A stretch of DNA of 64,000 bases. Source: Serinicoccus profundi (lineage in GTDB: Bacteria > Actinomycetota > Actinomycetes > Actinomycetales > Dermatophilaceae). How positions within the stretch are numbered: position 1 is the stretch's first letter; each line of letters opens with the position of its first letter. Positions 1-8,869 of this stretch are shown piece after piece. The notes beneath the pieces were generated by a model. It saw only the letters and a program-made list of their open reading frames with translations. It made no database searches and had not been told where the DNA came from. The position numbers and the translations under genes are program-made. The DNA lies in assembly GCF_008001015.1 (NCBI RefSeq), contig NZ_CP042862.1:2852001-2916000 (forward strand). The letters run 5' to 3'.

Positions 1-786
1 AACACGGTCGCCACCCCCTACCTCTCGCGCCCGATCGAGCACGGCGCCGACATCGTGGTCCACTCGGCGACGAAGTACCTCGGCGGGCACGGCACCGCGA
101 TCGCCGGGGTCATCGTCGACGCCGGCCGCTTCGACTACGGCCAGCAGCCCGACCGGTTCCCCGAGTTCTCCACGCCCGACCCCAGCTACCACGGACTCGT
201 GTATGCCGAGGCGCTCGGCGAGGGCGGGATCCTCGGCGCCAACGTCTCCTACATCATCAAGGCCCGCGTGCAGCTGCTGCGCGACCTCGGGCCGGCGGTC
301 TCACCGTTCAACGCCTTCCTCATCGCCCAGGGCCTGGAGACGCTGTCGCTGCGGATCGAGCGGCACGTGGCCAACGCCCAGCGGGTCGCCGAGTGGCTGG
401 AGGCGCACGAGCAGGTCACCTCGGTCGCGTATGCCGGTCTCCCCAGCCACGCGTCCTACGAGCGGGCCCGGACCTACCTGCCGGGTGGGGCGGGCGCGGT
501 GCTCGCCTTCGAGATCGAGGGCGGCGCCGACGCCGGCCGCGCCTTCGTCTCGGCCCTGGAGCTGCACAGCCACGTCGCCAACATCGGCGACGTCCGCTCC
601 CTCGTGATCCACCCGGCGAGCACGACCCACTCCCAGCTCACGCCGGAGGCGCAGCGGGCTGCCGGGGTCACCCCGGGCCTCGTCCGCCTGTCGGTCGGCA
701 TCGAGGGGATCCAGGACATCCTGGCCGACCTCGAGCAGGGCTTCGCCGCCGCTGCGGCCGTGGTGCGCGGGACGGAGGCGGCCTGA
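1..786 (+). CDS. metY: O-acetylhomoserine sulfhydrylase, C-terminal part (cut by window edge)
   Basis: The reading frame is open from base 1, so the N-terminus lies outside the window. The fragment has the gamma-family Cys/Met-metabolism PLP-enzyme signature HSATKYLGGHG with the PLP lysine at fragment residue 25, followed by the usual C-terminal domain (SLVIHPASTTHSQL, LVRLSVGIEGIQDI). The family makes homocysteine from O-acetylhomoserine and sulfide. It ends one base before the start of metX, whose product makes the O-acetylhomoserine substrate, so the two are clearly one operon. Cystathionine gamma-synthase is a less likely alternative given this neighbour. Confidence 0.9.
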   Translation, partial: NTVATPYLSRPIEHGADIVVHSATKYLGGHGTAIAGVIVDAGRFDYGQQPDRFPEFSTPDPSYHGLVYAEALGEGGILGANVSYIIKARVQLLRDLGPAVSPFNAFLIAQGLETLSLRIERHVANAQRVAEWLEAHEQVTSVAYAGLPSHASYERARTYLPGGAGAVLAFEIEGGADAGRAFVSALELHSHVANIGDVRSLVIHPASTTHSQLTPEAQRAAGVTPGLVRLSVGIEGIQDILADLEQGFAAAAAVVRGTEAA

Positions 787-787
787 G

Positions 788-2026
788 ATGACTGACGCAC
801 CCGATGAGCCCCGGACGCCCGGGCACCCGCTGACCCCGGCACCGGCCCCCGAGGGCGGCCCGCGCTCGCGCCGCCGGACCCAGCCGGTCGGTCCGCTCGC
901 GCTGGAGTCCGGCGAGATCCTCGAGGACGTCCGCGTGACCTACCAGACCTGGGGCCGGCTCGACGCCGACGCCAGCAACGCGGTCCTCGTCCTGCACGCC
1001 CTCACCGGTGACAGCCACGTCGTCGGTGAGCGCGGGCCCGGCCAGGCCACGGCCGGCTGGTGGCCAGGACTCATCGGCCCCGGCTGCCCGATCGACACCG
1101 ACGAGTGGTTCGTCGTCGCCCCCAACGTCCTGGGCGGCTGCGGCGGCACCACCGGACCGTCGTCCGCCGCGCCGGACGGACGCCCCTACGGCAGCTCCTT
1201 CCCCCGCATCAGCGTGCGCGACCAGGTGCACGCCGAGGCCCTGCTCGCCGACCGGCTCGGCATCGACTCCTTCGCCCTGGTCGTCGGCGGCTCCGTCGGG
1301 GGTATGCGCTCCCTGGAGTGGGCGACGAGCCTGCCCTCGCGGGTGCAGCGGTGCGTGGTGCTCGCGGCGAGCGCCGTCGCCAGCGCGGACCAGATCGCCT
1401 GGTCGGTGCCGCAGCTGCACGCGATCCGGCTCGACCCGGCCTTCCACGGTGGCGACTACTACCCGGGCCCAGGCCCACGCGCCGGGCTGGAGATCGCCCG
1501 CCAGATCGCGCACACGACCTACCGCTCGGCGCCCGAGCTGGAGCTGCGCTTCGGGTGCGGCGCGCAGGAGGGCGAGGACGCGCTGCGCGGCGGACGGTAT
1601 GCCGTGCAGTCCTACCTCGAGCACCACGGCAAGAAGCTCGTCCGACGCTTCGACGCCAATGCCTACCTCACGCTGACCGAGGCGATGAACAGCCACGACA
1701 TCGGGCGGGGCCGCGGTGGCGTCACCGCTGCACTCTCCCGCATCACCGCCTCGCTGACGGTGGGGGTCGTGAGCAGCGACCGCCTCTTCACCCCCGCCGA
1801 CGGCCAGGTCATCGCCGGCGCGAGCAGCTGCCGCGAGCTCGCCGTCATCACCAGCCCCTACGGACACGACGCCTTCCTCATCGAGACCGAGCAGGTCTTC
1901 GGCATCATCACGCGCGCCCTGGCCGCGCCGGCCGGGCAGGCGTCCGCGAGGGGAGAGGATCGCGCCGCCGGACAGGAGTCGTCGGGACCTGCGACCCCTC
2001 GCCTCGTCGGCACCGGCCTCTGGTAG
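788..2026 (+). CDS. metX: Homoserine O-acetyltransferase
   Basis: 412-residue alpha/beta-hydrolase-fold acyltransferase. It shows the CPIDTDEWFVVAPNVLGGC block, the nucleophile elbow GGSVGG with catalytic Ser near residue 169, and the C-terminal SPYGHDAF block with the catalytic His near residue 360. It acetylates homoserine with acetyl-CoA. The ATG sits one base after the metY stop (TGAGATG), implying translational coupling. The first 30 residues are Pro/Arg-rich and poorly conserved, so a start slightly downstream is possible. The gene ends inside a bidirectional hairpin shared with the convergent lipoprotein gene. Confidence 0.93.
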   Translation: MTDAPDEPRTPGHPLTPAPAPEGGPRSRRRTQPVGPLALESGEILEDVRVTYQTWGRLDADASNAVLVLHALTGDSHVVGERGPGQATAGWWPGLIGPGCPIDTDEWFVVAPNVLGGCGGTTGPSSAAPDGRPYGSSFPRISVRDQVHAEALLADRLGIDSFALVVGGSVGGMRSLEWATSLPSRVQRCVVLAASAVASADQIAWSVPQLHAIRLDPAFHGGDYYPGPGPRAGLEIARQIAHTTYRSAPELELRFGCGAQEGEDALRGGRYAVQSYLEHHGKKLVRRFDANAYLTLTEAMNSHDIGRGRGGVTAALSRITASLTVGVVSSDRLFTPADGQVIAGASSCRELAVITSPYGHDAFLIETEQVFGIITRALAAPAGQASARGEDRAAGQESSGPATPRLVGTGLW

Positions 2027-2054
2027 ACGCTGCGGACTGCCCTCAGAGGCCGGT
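2012..2054. terminator. Bidirectional hairpin in the ends of two convergent genes
   Basis: Arms ACCGGCCTCTG (2012-2022) and CAGAGGCCGGT (2044-2054) are perfectly complementary around a 21-base loop. The hairpin includes the last codons of metX and of the convergent lipoprotein gene. It has no clear T-run, so it is a probable rather than certain terminator. Confidence 0.5.
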
Positions 2055-3197
2055 GGGCTCGGCCAGCCAGTCCACCTCGGCGCAGACGGCACCTGGCACC
2101 AGCCCGGCCAGGGCCACCCCGGCGGCGGCCGTGGGGTTGAGGACGCGGTAGTCGATCGTCGTGACGACCCGGCCGCCCTGCTCGGCCACGACGTAACCCG
2201 CGTCCGACCCCTCGGCCAGCCCGCGCGGCAGGCCGAAGGCGTCGACCCAGCCCACGCCCTCCGTCGTCGGCCAGCCCTCGGCGAGCGCCACCCGGGCCGC
2301 GGCGTCGGCCTCGACGGCCTCCTGCTCCAGCCCTTCGCCATGCACGACGGTGAGGGTGGCGGACCGGCCGGTGAACGACATACCCCACGCCTGGGGCTCC
2401 AGCAGGTCCTCCACGGCCGCCCCGGCGACCACCGCCTCCTGCTCCTCGACGTCGGCGTCGACCCCCAGCGCGGTCAGCCACGACAGGCAGCCCGGGGCCG
2501 CGAGCCGGGACTCCGCCGCCTCCCCGTCCAGCAGCGCAGCCATCGGCTCCGAGGCGGCCAGGGCACCCTCCGGCCCCGCGGCGCCCCGCAGGAGCAGCTG
2601 CTCGCCCGCCACCACCTCGGCACCGGCGACGCCCGGCACCTCCTCGGCCACCGCCCGGCGGAGCCCGGCCAGGTCGAGGTCGTCGCGGAGCCGGAGCGCG
2701 AGGCCGTCTCCTTCCCCGCCGGACTCGCCCGCCCACCGCACCTCCCAGAGCACGTCGTCCTGGGTGAGGCCGTGGCGCAGCCGCAGCCGGCTGTTCTCCC
2801 CGCGCAGCGCACCATCGGTGAGCAGCACCGTGCTCGACCCCACCGACCGCCAGAACTCCAGGGTGTCGGTCTGCAGGCTCTCGCTCGTGAGCCCGCCCGC
2901 CCCGAGGCGTTCCTTGATCGCCGCCCAGTCCGTCACGGTGAGGTATGCCGTGTCCACCGGCGCCAGCGCGAGCGCGGCTGCGGCCGGGCCCGGGTCCTGC
3001 GGGGTGGGGGCGGGCACGGGGCGCGTCGCCGTGGCGCCCTCCGGCGGGGATGACGTCACGCCCGCCGTCGACCGGGCGGCGGAGGAGCCGGTGGTGACCG
3101 CCTCGTCCTGCACCGTGTCGCTCGTGATCGTGCAGGCGGCGAGCAGGGGTGGGGCCAGCAGCAGCGCGGCCATCGCGGCGGGGGCGGGTCGTCTCAC
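2043..3197 (-). CDS. Secreted lipoprotein of unknown function
   Basis: 384 residues. The N-terminus MRRPAPAAMAALLLAPPLLAAC is a type II signal peptide, with the lipidated Cys at residue 22. A Thr/Ser/Pro-rich linker follows (about 23-65), then a soluble alpha/beta-looking domain rich in Ala, Glu and Leu with no motif I recognise. It should be anchored to the outer face of the membrane. The start is GTG at 3197; no other start precedes the signal peptide as well. It stands alone, convergent to metX and divergent from the NfeD gene. Confidence 0.75.
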   Translation of the reverse strand: MRRPAPAAMAALLLAPPLLAACTITSDTVQDEAVTTGSSAARSTAGVTSSPPEGATATRPVPAPTPQDPGPAAAALALAPVDTAYLTVTDWAAIKERLGAGGLTSESLQTDTLEFWRSVGSSTVLLTDGALRGENSRLRLRHGLTQDDVLWEVRWAGESGGEGDGLALRLRDDLDLAGLRRAVAEEVPGVAGAEVVAGEQLLLRGAAGPEGALAASEPMAALLDGEAAESRLAAPGCLSWLTALGVDADVEEQEAVVAGAAVEDLLEPQAWGMSFTGRSATLTVVHGEGLEQEAVEADAAARVALAEGWPTTEGVGWVDAFGLPRGLAEGSDAGYVVAEQGGRVVTTIDYRVLNPTAAAGVALAGLVPGAVCAEVDWLAEPTGL

Positions 3198-3311
3198 GAG
3201 GCACAGTCTGCACCGCGACCCGATCGTGGCGGGCCAGGCGACCGGGGAACCGCCCGGCCTGCTGACGCGTCCACCAGATAGGGTCGTGATACCAGGGGAA
3301 AGGAGCCCAGG

Positions 3312-3806
3312 ATGCCTGACTGGCTACGAGACTCTCCACAATGGCTGTGGTGGATCGGTGCCGCGCTCGCGTTCGGGATCGTCGAGATGACGACCCTCGA
3401 CCTGCTCTTCCTCATGCTGGCCCTCGGCGCGCTCGTCGCGGCGATCGTCGCCGGCACCGGCCTCGGCCTCATCTGGCAGGTGCTGCTCTTCGCCGTCGCG
3501 TCCGGGCTGTTCGTCTTCGCGCTGCGCCCGGTCGCCCTGAAGTACCTCCGGCTGGAGGGCAAGGGCGGCAAGATCGGCATGGAGGGCAACATCGGCCAGA
3601 CCGCGACCGTGCTGGAGGCGGTCTCCGACCGCGCCGGCCTGGTCAAGCTGCGCGGCGAGAGCTGGACGGCACGCGCTGAGCTGGAGGGTCAGACCTTCGC
3701 CGCGGGCGACCTCGTGACCGTGGTCCGGATCGACGGCGCGACCGCCGTCGTCACCGCGTCCACGCCCGAGGACAAGCCCTTCGATCTCGACCCGCCGCGG
3801 GACTGA
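3312..3806 (+). CDS. NfeD-like membrane protein
   Basis: 164 residues: two or three membrane segments (about 12-30, 32-52 and 55-75), then a soluble C-terminal domain of OB-fold type (GNIGQTATVLEAVSDRAGLVKLRGESWTARA split by short turns). This is the short NfeD family, which partners SPFH/stomatin proteins. The next gene is an SPFH protein 52 bases downstream, which supports the pairing. The start ATG follows an AAAGGAG ribosome site at about 3299-3305. Confidence 0.88.
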   Translation: MPDWLRDSPQWLWWIGAALAFGIVEMTTLDLLFLMLALGALVAAIVAGTGLGLIWQVLLFAVASGLFVFALRPVALKYLRLEGKGGKIGMEGNIGQTATVLEAVSDRAGLVKLRGESWTARAELEGQTFAAGDLVTVVRIDGATAVVTASTPEDKPFDLDPPRD

Positions 3807-3858
3807 CACCGCTCGCCGCGCGGCATACCTCGAGCACCACCAACCAAGGAGAATCCTG

Positions 3859-5226
3859 ATGGAACCCATCAACGTCATCGTCTGGGCCGTCGTCCTCCTG
3901 CTGGCACTCTTCGTCGTCGTGGCCGTCGCCCGGGCGATCCGCATCGTGCCGCAGGCGACCAGCGTCATCGTGGAGCGGCTCGGCAAGTACGACCGCACCC
4001 TCGACGCCGGGCTGCACTTCCTCGTGCCCTTCGTCGACCGGCCCCGTTCGGTGGTCGACCTGCGCGAGCAGGTCGTGAGCTTCCCGCCGCAGCCGGTCAT
4101 CACCAGCGACAACCTCGTCGTCTCGATCGACACGGTCATCTACTTCCAGCCGACCGACCCCAAGGCGGCGACCTACGAGATCGCCAACTACATCCAGGGC
4201 ATCGAGCAGCTCACCGTCACCACGCTGCGCAACGTCATCGGCTCCCTCGACCTGGAGCAGACGCTGACCAGCCGCGACATGATCAACGGCCAGCTGCGCG
4301 GGGTGCTCGACGAGGCGACCGGCCGCTGGGGCATCCGGGTCAACCGGGTCGAGCTCAAGGCGATCGATCCGCCCGCCAGCGTGCAGGACTCGATGGAGAA
4401 GCAGATGCGCGCCGAGCGCGACCGTCGCGCGGCCATCCTCAACGCCGAGGGCGTCAAGGGCAGCCAGATCCTCACCGCCGAGGGTGAGAAGCAGGCCCAG
4501 ATCCTGCGGGCCGAGGGCGCCGCTCAGTCGGCGATCCTGGAGTCCCAGGGTGAGGCCCGCGCGATCCTGCAGGTCTTCGACGCCATCCACAAGGGCAACC
4601 CGGACAGCAAGCTGCTGGCCTACCAGTACCTCCAGATGCTGCCCGAGATCGCCAAGGGCGACTCCAACCAGATGTGGGTCGTCCCGACCGAGCTCACCGC
4701 TGCCCTCGCCGGCATCGGCAACGCGCTCGGCGGCGGCAAGGGCCCCGACACCGCGGGCCTGGACGCCCCGTCGAGCGGGATCAGCTCCGAGGTCGGCGAC
4801 ATCGACCTCGGGGTGGACGCCCCGATGCTCGAGGACCCCCGCGAGGCGCTGCGCCGGGCGCGTGAGGAGGCCGAGGGCGCGACCCGCGACGCGGAGATCT
4901 CGACCCGCAAGCGCTCCAAGCAGAATGCCGACGCCGCCATCGCCGAGGCGGCCGACAAGGCCCGTCGCGCGGCAGCGCCGGGTGGGGACGCGGACCGCCA
5001 GGCCGCTCCGGGCGGCGATGCCGACCGCTCCGGCGCCCACCGCTCCGACGAGCAGGGCCAGCTCGGTGAGCTCCAGCAGCCCGAGCAGGTCTCGCCCGAC
5101 CTGGGTCAGCAGGCGGACTCCGCGCCCGAGCAGGCTCCGGCCGACGCCCCGCGCGAGCGTGACGCCCAGCCGTGGGACCGCCCGGAGGGTGAGGGCCAGC
5201 CCTGGAAGCGGGACGACCAGAGCTGA
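3859..5226 (+). CDS. SPFH/Band 7 (stomatin-like) membrane protein
   Basis: 455 residues. One N-terminal membrane helix (about 5-25) leads into the band-7 domain (VPQATSVIVERLGKYDRTLD, QMRAERDRRAAILNAEG, IGSLDLEQTLTSRDMIN). A long Ala/Glu/Gln coiled coil follows. The last 150 residues are an unusual charged low-complexity tail containing a duplicated APGGDAD segment and ending Pro/Glu/Asp-rich. Such proteins form oligomeric membrane scaffolds; QmcA of E. coli is the nearest known type. AAGGAG precedes the ATG. Likely co-transcribed with the NfeD gene. Confidence 0.9.
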   Translation: MEPINVIVWAVVLLLALFVVVAVARAIRIVPQATSVIVERLGKYDRTLDAGLHFLVPFVDRPRSVVDLREQVVSFPPQPVITSDNLVVSIDTVIYFQPTDPKAATYEIANYIQGIEQLTVTTLRNVIGSLDLEQTLTSRDMINGQLRGVLDEATGRWGIRVNRVELKAIDPPASVQDSMEKQMRAERDRRAAILNAEGVKGSQILTAEGEKQAQILRAEGAAQSAILESQGEARAILQVFDAIHKGNPDSKLLAYQYLQMLPEIAKGDSNQMWVVPTELTAALAGIGNALGGGKGPDTAGLDAPSSGISSEVGDIDLGVDAPMLEDPREALRRAREEAEGATRDAEISTRKRSKQNADAAIAEAADKARRAAAPGGDADRQAAPGGDADRSGAHRSDEQGQLGELQQPEQVSPDLGQQADSAPEQAPADAPRERDAQPWDRPEGEGQPWKRDDQS

Positions 5227-5246
5227 GCGCCGGCACCTGAACCACC

Positions 5247-5286
5247 ACGAGCGGGGCACGACACCACGGTGTCGTGCCCCGCTCGT
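5247..5286. terminator. 19-bp perfect hairpin after the SPFH gene
   Basis: Arms 5247-5265 and 5268-5286 are perfectly complementary (ACGAGCGGGGCACGACACC and its complement) with a 2-base centre. No T-run is present. The right arm touches the -10-like box of the next gene, so the hairpin both ends the upstream operon and abuts the downstream promoter. Confidence 0.7.
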
Positions 5287-5291
5287 AGTGT
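5286..5291 (+). promoter_or_regulatory. -10 box of a leaderless promoter (amidohydrolase)
   Basis: TAGTGT lies 7 bases before the ATG at 5299 and there is no Shine-Dalgarno. In actinobacteria a TANNNT at this distance normally places the transcript start at the start codon. Confidence 0.55.
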
Positions 5292-5298
5292 GTCGGCC

Positions 5299-6525
5299 AT
5301 GTGGATCCGTGACGTGCGCCCGTGGGGCGGCCCGAGCAGCGACGTGCGACTGGACGGCGAGCTCATCGCCGAGGTATGCCCTCGCCCGCCGGGCTCCCCC
5401 ACGACGGACTCCGACGGCTCGTCGTCGGACACGGAGGTGCAAGGTCGCGGCCGGCTCCTGCTGCCCGCCTTCGCCGACGTCCACGTGCACCTCGACTCGA
5501 CCCGGCTCGGGCTGCCCTTCCGACCGCATACCGGCGGGCCCGGGGTGTGGACGATGATGCTCAACGACCGCCAGCACTGGCGGGACGCCGAGATCCCCCT
5601 CCCCGAGCGCGTCGCCCACACCCTGGAGCTGATGATCGCCCGCGGCACCACCCGGGTCCGGTCCTTCGCCCAGGTCGACGTCGACTGCGGGCTGGAGCGG
5701 CTGGAGGCGGTGCTCGCCGCGCGGGAGACCCACCGCGAGCGCGCCGAGGTGCAGGTCATCGCCTTCCCGCAGGCAGGGCTGCTGCGCGAGGAGGGCTCGG
5801 CGCAGGTGCTGGAGGACGCCCTGCGCGCCGGGGCCGACGTCGTCGGCGGGATCGACCCGTGCACCCTCGACCGCGACCCGGTGCGCCACCTCGACCTCGT
5901 CTTCGGCCTGGCGGAGCGGTATGCCGTGCCCGTCGACATCCACCTGCACGAGACCGGCGAGCTCGGGCGCTTCTCCGCCGACCTCATCCTCGAGCGCACC
6001 GCCGCCCTGGGGATGCAGGGCCAGGTGCTGATCTCGCACGGCTACGGCCTGTGGGACGGCACCGAGTCGCAGACGAGGGGGCTCATCGAGCGCTTCGCCG
6101 AGCTCGACGTGGCGACCGCGACGGTGGCTCCCGGCGGGCGTCAGACCCTCCCGCTGACCGGGCTCGCGGAGGCCGGGGTGCGGGTGGGGCTCGGTGAGGA
6201 CGGGCAGCGCGACTACTGGTCGCCCTACGGCAACGCCGACATGCTCGACCGCACGTGGCAGCTGGCCTTCACCCACGGGTTCCGCGCCGACGACCTCGTC
6301 GAGCACGCCCTCGCGGTCGCCACCCGCGGCGGGGCGAGCATCATGGACCACGACCTGGCCCGGCTCTCCGGCGTCACCGACCGGCCGGGCCTGGCCCCGG
6401 GCGACCGGGCCGACCTGGTGCTCGTCGCGGGCGAGACGCCGACCTCGGCCGTGATGGACCGCTCACCCGAGCGCACCGTCCTGCACCGCGGCCGCGTCGT
6501 CGCCGAGGGGCTCACCCTGGCCTGA
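5299..6525 (+). CDS. Amidohydrolase family protein, cytosine deaminase-like
   Basis: 408 residues. Metal-site motifs of the amidohydrolase superfamily are in order: HVHLD (about 62-66), DIHLHE (about 214-219), SHG (about 247-249) and an Asp in LGEDGQRDYW (about 300). This pattern and length resemble CodA-type cytosine or isocytosine deaminases, but the substrate cannot be read from sequence. An in-frame GTG at 5269 lies inside the upstream terminator hairpin, so the ATG at 5299, seven bases after a TAGTGT box, is the better start. Confidence 0.8.
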   Translation: MWIRDVRPWGGPSSDVRLDGELIAEVCPRPPGSPTTDSDGSSSDTEVQGRGRLLLPAFADVHVHLDSTRLGLPFRPHTGGPGVWTMMLNDRQHWRDAEIPLPERVAHTLELMIARGTTRVRSFAQVDVDCGLERLEAVLAARETHRERAEVQVIAFPQAGLLREEGSAQVLEDALRAGADVVGGIDPCTLDRDPVRHLDLVFGLAERYAVPVDIHLHETGELGRFSADLILERTAALGMQGQVLISHGYGLWDGTESQTRGLIERFAELDVATATVAPGGRQTLPLTGLAEAGVRVGLGEDGQRDYWSPYGNADMLDRTWQLAFTHGFRADDLVEHALAVATRGGASIMDHDLARLSGVTDRPGLAPGDRADLVLVAGETPTSAVMDRSPERTVLHRGRVVAEGLTLA

Positions 6526-6567
6526 TCCGGCCCTCGAGCCAGGGGTGCGGTCAGGAAACAGGGACCC

Positions 6568-8316
6568 TCATTGCTCCGGAGGGCGATGAAGGTCGCTGTC
6601 AGCCGACCGCACTCCCCGGCGCAGGACCACGGACTCCCACCCCGGCAGCAGGGCCTGCGAGCGCAGCAGGTCGGCGGCCTCCGGCGAGGTCGCCAGCACC
6701 ACCTCCGCGTCTTGCCAGCCCTCGACGAGCTCGCCCGGCACCGCGACCGGCTCCCGGGTGAAGGCGGCGAAGGTGCGGACCACGACCCCGTCGAGCTCGC
6801 GCTCGACGGCCCAGAGGTCCGGGTGGTCCATCGCCAGCGGGGTGACCGACCCGCGGGCGATGACCGGCTCCGCGTGCCGCAGCGCGATGAGCGCCCGGTA
6901 GTGCTCCAGCACCGAGCCCGGATCCCCCACCTGGGCGGCGGCGTTGACCTGTGCATGGTTGGGGTTGATCCCGATCCAGGGCTCGCCCGTGGTGAAGCCC
7001 GCGCCCGGCTTGGCGTCCCATTGGACCGGCGTGCGGGCGTTGTCGCGGCCCACCTCGAGCAGCCCCGGCAGCACCGTCTCGAACCCCACACCACCACCCT
7101 CCTGCTCGGCGACGTGGTTGAGCGCCTCGATGTCCCGGAAGTCGGTGAGGACCGCGAAGGGTGAGTTCGTCATCCCCAGCTCCTCCCCCTGGTAGACGTA
7201 GGGGGTCCCGCGCAGCGTGTGCAGGACGCTGGCCAGCGTCTTCGCCGAGCGCTCGCGCCACGCCGGGTCGTCGTCGCCGAAGCGGCTCACCGCGCGTGGC
7301 TGGTCGTGGTTGTCCCAGTAGAGCGAGTTCCAGCCGACGTCGGCGAGCGCGACCTGCCAGCCCATGAGGCTCTCGCGCAGCTGCGGCATCGTCACCGGCC
7401 GCCGGTCGAACTTCCCGCCCGGCCCGATCCCCAGGTCGACGTGCTCGAACTGGAAGACCATGTCGACCTCGCGCCGCGCGGGGTCGGTGTAGAGGCGGGC
7501 GTCGTGGGTGGTGACGCCGGGCATCTCACCGACGGTGAGGAAGGCCCGCGGGTGCGCGGCGAAGACCTGCTCGTGCATCTCGGCGAGGAACTCGTGCACC
7601 CGGGGCCCGTCGGCGACGAGGGTGAAGGAGGTGCCGTCGGGCAGCCCCTCGGGCTTGGAGATGAGGTTGATGACGTCCATCCGGAAGCCGTCGACCCCGC
7701 GGTCCAGCCACCAGCGCATCATGGCGTAGACCGCCTCGCGCACCTGCGGGTTCTCCCAGTTGAGGTCGGGCTGCTTGCGGCTGAAGAGGTGCAGGTAGTA
7801 CTCCCCGCTCGCCGCGTCCCACTCCCATGCCGGGCCGGAGAAGAAGGAGCGCCAGTCGTTGGGCTCCGCGCCGGGCTCTCCCCCGGTATGCCCCTCGCGC
7901 GGCGGCCGCCACCAGTACCAGTCGCGGCGCTCTGAGGTCGGCGCGCTGCGGCTGTCCTGGAACCACGGGTGCTCATCGCTCGTGTGGTTGACCACGAGGT
8001 CCATGACGAGCCGGATCCCGCGGGCGTGCAGCGCCTCGATGAGCTCGTCGAGGTCGGCGAGGCTCCCGAAGGTGGGGTCGACGTCCTGGTAGTCGCTGAT
8101 GTCGTAGCCGTTGTCGTCCTGCGGGCTGCGGTAGACCGGGCTCAGCCAGACGACATCGACCCCGAGGTGCTCGAGATGGTCGAGGTGGTCGAGGATGCCG
8201 CGCAGGTCGCCGATCCCGTCGCCGTCGCTGTCGGCGAAGCTGCGCGGATAGATCTGGTAGACGACGGCGGAGGTCCACCAGTCGCGCGGCAGAGGTTGCT
8301 CGAGGGGGAACGGCAT
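6568..8316 (-). CDS. Alpha-glucosidase, GH13 (oligo-1,6-glucosidase type)
   Basis: 582 residues, normal for the family. It opens with WWTSAVVYQIYPRSFADSDGDG, typical of GH13 subfamilies 17/23/31. Catalytic residues are visible: nucleophile Asp214 in GFRMDVIN, acid/base Glu264 in VGEMPGV, and transition-state Asp338 in WDNHDQPR. It hydrolyses alpha-linked gluco-oligosaccharides in the cytoplasm; no signal peptide is present. Trehalose-6-phosphate hydrolase is an alternative, but no trehalose PTS lies nearby. Next to gluconate genes, it may feed glucose use. Confidence 0.88.
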   Translation of the reverse strand: MPFPLEQPLPRDWWTSAVVYQIYPRSFADSDGDGIGDLRGILDHLDHLEHLGVDVVWLSPVYRSPQDDNGYDISDYQDVDPTFGSLADLDELIEALHARGIRLVMDLVVNHTSDEHPWFQDSRSAPTSERRDWYWWRPPREGHTGGEPGAEPNDWRSFFSGPAWEWDAASGEYYLHLFSRKQPDLNWENPQVREAVYAMMRWWLDRGVDGFRMDVINLISKPEGLPDGTSFTLVADGPRVHEFLAEMHEQVFAAHPRAFLTVGEMPGVTTHDARLYTDPARREVDMVFQFEHVDLGIGPGGKFDRRPVTMPQLRESLMGWQVALADVGWNSLYWDNHDQPRAVSRFGDDDPAWRERSAKTLASVLHTLRGTPYVYQGEELGMTNSPFAVLTDFRDIEALNHVAEQEGGGVGFETVLPGLLEVGRDNARTPVQWDAKPGAGFTTGEPWIGINPNHAQVNAAAQVGDPGSVLEHYRALIALRHAEPVIARGSVTPLAMDHPDLWAVERELDGVVVRTFAAFTREPVAVPGELVEGWQDAEVVLATSPEAADLLRSQALLPGWESVVLRRGVRSADSDLHRPPEQ

Positions 8317-8323
8317 ACCCGCG

Positions 8324-8329
8324 ATCCTA
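8324..8329 (-). promoter_or_regulatory. -10 box of a leaderless promoter (alpha-glucosidase)
   Basis: On the minus strand TAGGAT ends 7 bases before the ATG at 8316, with no Shine-Dalgarno in between. Confidence 0.55.
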
Positions 8330-8341
8330 GGGTTGCCGACC

Positions 8342-8869
8342 TCAGTCCAGGTCGAGCTGAGCCAGCACCATCCGGGCCAGGCGCTCCGGGGGGTTGGCGA
8401 CGTCGTAGACCGCGCCGCGCTCGTCGGCCTCCAGCGGCTCGAGGGTGTCCAGCTGGGACTCCAGCAGGGACGGCGGCATGAAGTGCTCCCGCGAGCTCAT
8501 CCGCTCCAGCAGCAGGCCCTTGTCCCCCACGAGGTGCACGAACCACGTGCCCGCACCACCCCTGCGGAGCAGGTCGCGGTAGGACCGCCGCAGCGCCGAG
8601 CAGGTGAGCAGCGTGGGGGTGCCCGCGGCATCGCGCTCGGCGGTCCACGCCGCGAGCGCCTCCAGCCAGGGCCAGCGGTCCTCGTCCATGAGCGGTCGCC
8701 CGCTGGCCATCTTGTCGACATTGGCCTGGGGGTGGAACTCGTCACCCTCGGCGAACTCCCAGCCGAGCCGGGCGTGAAGGGCCTGCGCGATGGTGGACTT
8801 GCCCGTGCCGGACACCCCCATGACGACGAGGTGCAGCGGCTGGGCCGCCGGGTCCGGCAGCGGCGTCAC
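8342..8869 (-). CDS. gntK: Gluconokinase
   Basis: 175 residues from the GTG at 8869. The P-loop GVSGTGKST is at about residues 18-26, followed by the family motifs EGDEFHPQANVDKMASGRPL and LTCSALRRSYRD. It phosphorylates gluconate to 6-phosphogluconate for the pentose-phosphate pathway. The chosen GTG overlaps the stop of the permease gene as GTGA, the usual coupled arrangement; an upstream GTG at 8884 would add five residues. Forms an operon with the gluconate permease just upstream. Confidence 0.92.
   Translation of the reverse strand: MTPLPDPAAQPLHLVVMGVSGTGKSTIAQALHARLGWEFAEGDEFHPQANVDKMASGRPLMDEDRWPWLEALAAWTAERDAAGTPTLLTCSALRRSYRDLLRRGGAGTWFVHLVGDKGLLLERMSSREHFMPPSLLESQLDTLEPLEADERGAVYDVANPPERLARMVLAQLDLD

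Noticed and set aside
3751-6351. 866-residue open frame on the minus strand
   Set aside because: It lies antisense to clear SPFH and amidohydrolase genes and is the G+C-driven shadow of their codons.
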